DNA of 64,000 bases from Trueperella pecoris (GTDB lineage Bacteria; Actinomycetota; Actinomycetes; Actinomycetales; Actinomycetaceae): NCBI RefSeq assembly GCF_014926385.1, contig NZ_CP053291.1:434001-498000 (forward strand), written 5' to 3'. The notes under the pieces were generated by a model, which was given only the letters and a program-made list of their open reading frames with translations, was not told where the DNA came from and searched no databases. The position numbers and the translations under genes are program-made. The stretch's first letter is position 1. Each line of letters starts with the position of its first letter. Shown piece after piece: positions 61,150 through 64,000 of this stretch.

Positions 61150-61186
61150 CGTCGCACGCGTAGAATGTCCCACAGAGGGAGGCACT

Positions 61187-61705
61187 ATGAAGCTTGTTGT
61201 TCCAACTGTTGAAGCGATCCACCGGGTCGGCCGCGCGCTCGGCGAACTCGCCCAGCCCGGGGATCTCATCATGCTTAACGGCCCGCTCGGAGCGGGGAAA
61301 ACCACCATGACTCAGGGCATCGCCGCAGGTCTGGGCGTCGCAGATCACGTGTCCTCGCCCACCTTCGTCATCGCCCAAATCCACCCCGGCCGCATCGACC
61401 TTGTGCATGTGGATGCCTACCGCCTGACCTCGATGGAGGAGCTCGATGCCCTCGATCTGGACGCCTCGCTCGAGGAATCCGTCACCGTTGTCGAGTGGGG
61501 AAGCGGCAAGGTTGAATCGCTCACCGGCTCGCGCCTCGAGATCGACATCGAGCGCCCGACGGGCGGCAACTCCGACATCGCGCCTGAGGATCTCGGTGGC
61601 GATGAGCCCCGCACCCTTACGCTGCGACCAACCGGAGAACGCGGCGCCGCGCTCGCGGACGCGTTGCTTGCGGACGTCGGCGATCTCGCATCGGCCACGG
61701 AGTAA
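61187..61705 (+). CDS. tsaE: tRNA t6A synthesis ATPase TsaE
   Basis: ATPase that drives the TsaB-TsaD complex in t6A37 tRNA modification. 172 aa, a little longer than the roughly 150 aa usual. P-loop NGPLGAGKTTMTQGI (31-45), the SSPTFVIAQ segment, HVDAYRLTSMEELDALDL and the EWGSGK motif are typical. A hydrophilic insert (about 125-155) and tail extend it. GAGGGAGG precedes the ATG. Two bases separate it from the next gene. Confidence 0.93.
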   Translation: MKLVVPTVEAIHRVGRALGELAQPGDLIMLNGPLGAGKTTMTQGIAAGLGVADHVSSPTFVIAQIHPGRIDLVHVDAYRLTSMEELDALDLDASLEESVTVVEWGSGKVESLTGSRLEIDIERPTGGNSDIAPEDLGGDEPRTLTLRPTGERGAALADALLADVGDLASATE

Positions 61706-61707
61706 TC

Positions 61708-62589
61708 ATGAGGAAGCTCCTCCTTCTGCTCGCGGTGCTCATGCTGAGTGCTGTGGGAACGGCGCAAGCCACAACCACCGCGCCGCCGAATGATGTGCAA
61801 CCGGCGCCGGAGCATGTGCTGACCTGGTTCCGTGATAAGGCGCCCGCCACCGTGCGTTCCCACGGCAGCGAGGCATTCCCCAAGGCCGACACGGACGAGG
61901 TTGCCGCCATGAGCGTCGGTGCCCCGCAGAAGACGGCGGTCCTTGGTCGCGGCATCTCCCCGAACAAGGCCATCCAGACCTCCGAACGCTGGATCGCTCC
62001 GATCTACAGCGCCGACGATCCGGTGGGAGCTATTTCGGTCAATTTCGATGCCGAGGTCGCCAAGGACGAAATCGTGCGAGGCGACGGCCGCCTCGGCGCT
62101 GCCATTGCCCGCGCCGAAAAGGGCGTAGTTTTCCTGTGGGACTCCCAGCTCAGCGCGTGGTTCGCGTTGCGGGAATCCACCGTGGAGCCGGCCGACACCG
62201 CGGGCGCCAAGATCATACTCGGCGCTGTGCCCACGGTTGACTTCCTCGCCCAGCGCGAGCGCCTGCTGACGAGCTCCACCCCGGTGCCGGCCGCGCCCAA
62301 GGATGTTCCCGCGGTCACCGTCAATGAAGGCCGAAACCTGCCGGTCACGCTCGCCCTGATTCTGCTCGCCATCGGCGTTCTCGTCGGCTCACTGGTGTGG
62401 TTGCGTTCCGAGCGAGACGAATCCGATCCAGAACCCGCCTTGCCCGAGACCGCGCCAGCCATTCGCCGGAAGGGAATCGTTGGCGCGAGAGAATCGAAGA
62501 TGAAATTCCGCGATTCGGGCACGAAGGTCAGCGTATACAAGTCACCCAAGAAGAAGGACAAGAATTCCAGTGGACTTTCTGACGATTGA
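61708..62589 (+). CDS. Unknown secreted/membrane-anchored protein between tsaE and tsaB
   Basis: No family recognised. 293 aa: signal peptide (1-21, LLLLLAVLMLSAVGTAQA), an extracytoplasmic domain of about 185 residues with GRGISPNKAIQTSERWIAPIY and FLWDSQLSAWFALRES, one membrane segment (211-232, LPVTLALILLAIGVLVGSLVW) and a cytoplasmic tail of about 60 residues, acidic then strongly basic (SPKKKDKNSS). It starts 2 bp after tsaE and overlaps tsaB by 20 bp, so it is cotranslated with both. The domain has no visible catalytic motif. Confidence 0.85.
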   Translation: MRKLLLLLAVLMLSAVGTAQATTTAPPNDVQPAPEHVLTWFRDKAPATVRSHGSEAFPKADTDEVAAMSVGAPQKTAVLGRGISPNKAIQTSERWIAPIYSADDPVGAISVNFDAEVAKDEIVRGDGRLGAAIARAEKGVVFLWDSQLSAWFALRESTVEPADTAGAKIILGAVPTVDFLAQRERLLTSSTPVPAAPKDVPAVTVNEGRNLPVTLALILLAIGVLVGSLVWLRSERDESDPEPALPETAPAIRRKGIVGARESKMKFRDSGTKVSVYKSPKKKDKNSSGLSDD

Positions 62590-63238
62590 TTCATCGACCG
62601 GCATTGAGGTCGGCGTATGCCGTTCCGAGATGGGCCACTATCGTCAACTCGCCGCGTCGTCGTCGGCCTCCACACGCGAGCACGCCGAACAGCTGACGCC
62701 GCTGATTCGCACGGTGGTGGATCAGGCAGGCATCGCGCGTCCGGACGCGATCGTGGTGGGCACCGGCCCCGGCGCCTTCACCGGCCTGCGAGCTGGACTC
62801 GTGACCGCGCGCACGCTCGCGCGCGCCTGGAACGTGCCCTTGTACGGCCTGTCCACGCTCGAAATCCTTGGCCTCGCCGCTGCCGACCGTGGAGCCCAGG
62901 AGGTTGTAGCGATGATCGACGCGCGCCGCAAGGAGGTCTACGCGATGCGCGTGCGTCCGATGGGCGCTGACGACGTCGCCGTGATCGTCGCCGCCGACGT
63001 CATGGCGCCGGCCGACCTCGCCGACCAGCTGCGCCATGAGCCGGCAATCATCGCAGCGATGTCCGCCGATCTGTATCCCGAACTCGATGGCGTTGCGGAG
63101 CGCGCGATCGTGATGCCCACCCCGGTTGTCATGGCTCGCCTGGCTGAGTCGCGGCGCGCCCGCGCCGAAGCGGGGGAGGAGATCGACCTAGGCACCGAGC
63201 CTCAGTACCTGCGCCGCCCCGACATCCACGGGCAGTAG
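62570..63238 (+). CDS. tsaB: tRNA t6A synthesis protein TsaB
   Basis: Partner of TsaD in threonylcarbamoyl transfer to A37. 222 aa. FLTIDSSTGIEVGV starts the ASKHA-type fold, then REHAEQLTPLIRTVVDQ, VVGTGPGAFTGLRAGLVTARTLA, GLSTLEILGLA and MIDARRKEVYAM, all typical of TsaB (YeaZ). GTG start lies inside the preceding gene. tsaD is not in the window. rimI starts 3 bp after its stop. Confidence 0.93.
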   Translation: MDFLTIDSSTGIEVGVCRSEMGHYRQLAASSSASTREHAEQLTPLIRTVVDQAGIARPDAIVVGTGPGAFTGLRAGLVTARTLARAWNVPLYGLSTLEILGLAAADRGAQEVVAMIDARRKEVYAMRVRPMGADDVAVIVAADVMAPADLADQLRHEPAIIAAMSADLYPELDGVAERAIVMPTPVVMARLAESRRARAEAGEEIDLGTEPQYLRRPDIHGQ

Positions 63239-63241
63239 ACG

Positions 63242-63775
63242 TTGAGTCCACTCTCGCCGCCTCCGGGCGGAACCGAGCCCGGCGGGACGCCGATCCCTGC
63301 TACACCGGCCCCGGCCGGCCTCGCGCTGATCCGCCCGGCTGCATCGTGGTGGCGAAAACTTGCGGCATTCGATGCGGCGAACTTCGGCCTTGATTCCTGG
63401 CCGGAGGCCGTGTGGGAGGCGGAACTGTGCGCCATAGACCGCAGCTACCTCGCCCTCGTCGCCGACCCGGGACCCATTCGCCCCGAGGGGCGCGTGGTGG
63501 GGCTCGGAGGCATCTCGCACGGTCCCGAGGCCGAGCTGCTCACCATCGCGATCGACGAACACCTGCGCGGGCGCGGCCTTGGGGCGTTCCTCCTGGGACA
63601 TCTGCTTGAGATTCCGCGCGCGCACCGAGCCGAGGCCGTCTTCCTCGAAGTACGGTCCGCCGACGCCGGAGCGCAGCGCCTCTACGAGCGCGCCGGCTTC
63701 TACACGGTGGGTTTACGCAAGAAGTATTACCACGACGACGACGCCGTGTTGATGCGACTGGACCTGGCCCGGTAA
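63242..63775 (+). CDS. rimI: GNAT N-acetyltransferase, RimI-like
   Basis: Probably acetylates the N-terminus of ribosomal protein S18, or another protein. 177 aa with a proline-rich first 25 residues. DAANFGLDSWPEAVWEAEL, the acetyl-CoA loop EHLRGRGLGAFLLGHLL, LEVRSADAGAQRLYERAGFYTVGLRKKYY are the RimI pattern. It is given a TTG start, 3 bp after tsaB; a start further in cannot be excluded. In many bacteria tsaD follows; here it does not within 225 bp. Confidence 0.88.
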   Translation: MSPLSPPPGGTEPGGTPIPATPAPAGLALIRPAASWWRKLAAFDAANFGLDSWPEAVWEAELCAIDRSYLALVADPGPIRPEGRVVGLGGISHGPEAELLTIAIDEHLRGRGLGAFLLGHLLEIPRAHRAEAVFLEVRSADAGAQRLYERAGFYTVGLRKKYYHDDDAVLMRLDLAR

Positions 63776-63783
63776 CTGGCCCC

Positions 63784-63795
63784 GACGGCGTCGTG
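63784..63795 (+). repeat. 12-mer motif copy after rimI
   Basis: Exact GACGGCGTCGTG on the plus strand, 8 bp after the rimI stop. Confidence 0.6.
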
Positions 63796-63960
63796 AGAGT
63801 TGCCTGTGGGGCGGCCGAGCACGCCGGGCGAATAACGCACCCGTAATCTCACGAAAATCAAGGTTTACGGGCGCTTGGCGGGAATCCGTTGATTCGGTGC
63901 GACTTCCTGAGCGCGTGTCGCAAAAATGCTGCTGTGATCGCGGATAAAAACAGTCCAAGA

Positions 63961-64000
63961 ATGGCCAAATCTAGGCCGTTCGGGCGATATATCAAGGGCA
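63961..64000 (+). CDS. Possible start of a next gene (cut by the edge)
   Basis: ATG at 63961 opens a frame reading MAKSRPFGRYIKG up to the window end. No clear ribosome site precedes it; TAAAAA/GATAAA lies about 10 bp upstream, which could be a -10 of a leaderless gene. The RYxxG-like start resembles actinobacterial von Willebrand-type proteins, but 13 residues are too few to decide. Confidence 0.25.
   Translation, partial: MAKSRPFGRYIKG

Overview
The window is a 64 kb chromosomal piece of a high-GC Gram-positive bacterium. The gene order secE-nusG-rplKA, rpoBC, rpsLG-fusA-tuf, S10/spc/alpha operons, truA, rplM-rpsI-glmM-glmS-nnr-alr-tsaE-tsaB-rimI is the actinobacterial order. GTG/TTG starts are frequent, RpoB and RpoC both start with TTG, S12, S9 and S3 look actinobacterial, and rpsD is missing between rpsK and rpoA. 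The protein style suggests Actinomycetaceae (Trueperella/Arcanobacterium-like). That genus guess is inference and cannot be proved from the window. No rRNA, CRISPR array, prophage or plasmid gene is visible; the only tRNA is tRNA-Trp.

Layout. 1-6.1 kb: partial aminotransferase (minus), tRNA-Trp, secE-nusG, rplK-rplA, an inserted uridine kinase, then rplJ-rplL behind an L10-type leader with an attenuator. 6.5-14.1 kb: rpoB-rpoC. 14.2-15.7 kb: LysP-like permease (minus). 16.1-20.4 kb: rpsL-rpsG-fusA-tuf, followed by a HAD phosphatase. 21.5-31.0 kb: S10 and spc ribosomal genes up to rplO. 31.2-32.6 kb: an intact IS30-family element separating rplO from secY. 33.0-39.1 kb: secY-adk-map-infA-rpmJ-rpsM-rpsK-rpoA-rplQ.

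39.1-45.9 kb is an accessory block, all on the minus strand, lying between rplQ and truA. It holds a TipAS-type MerR regulator, an arsR/permease/arsC-like/thioredoxin-like cassette whose permease is frameshifted, a polar amino acid ABC transporter and a ROK kinase. After truA (46 kb) comes a second accessory block (47.0-52.6 kb): a small membrane protein, a LysR regulator, and an ECF transporter (EcfT, fused double ATPase, UPF0397-like S component) next to a SAM hydroxide adenosyltransferase. 52.9-63.8 kb returns to housekeeping: rplM-rpsI, glmM, coaA, glmS, bifunctional nnr, alr, tsaE, an unknown membrane-anchored protein, tsaB and rimI.

The housekeeping genes form the translation/transcription core plus peptidoglycan precursor supply (GlmM, GlmS, Alr), CoA synthesis (CoaA), NAD(P)HX repair (Nnr) and t6A tRNA modification (TsaE, TsaB). 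The most unusual signals are: two unexplained repeat families (a GCTGTA-TAA type repeat in two intergenic islands, one of them at the IS30 insertion, and a GACGGCGTCGTG 12-mer that sits mostly just after stop codons); a perfect 23-bp inverted repeat near the merR-like gene; the ECF plus SAM-adenosyltransferase operon; the unknown membrane protein inside the tsaE-tsaB gene group; and matching RNERR-rich tails on S3 and S5.
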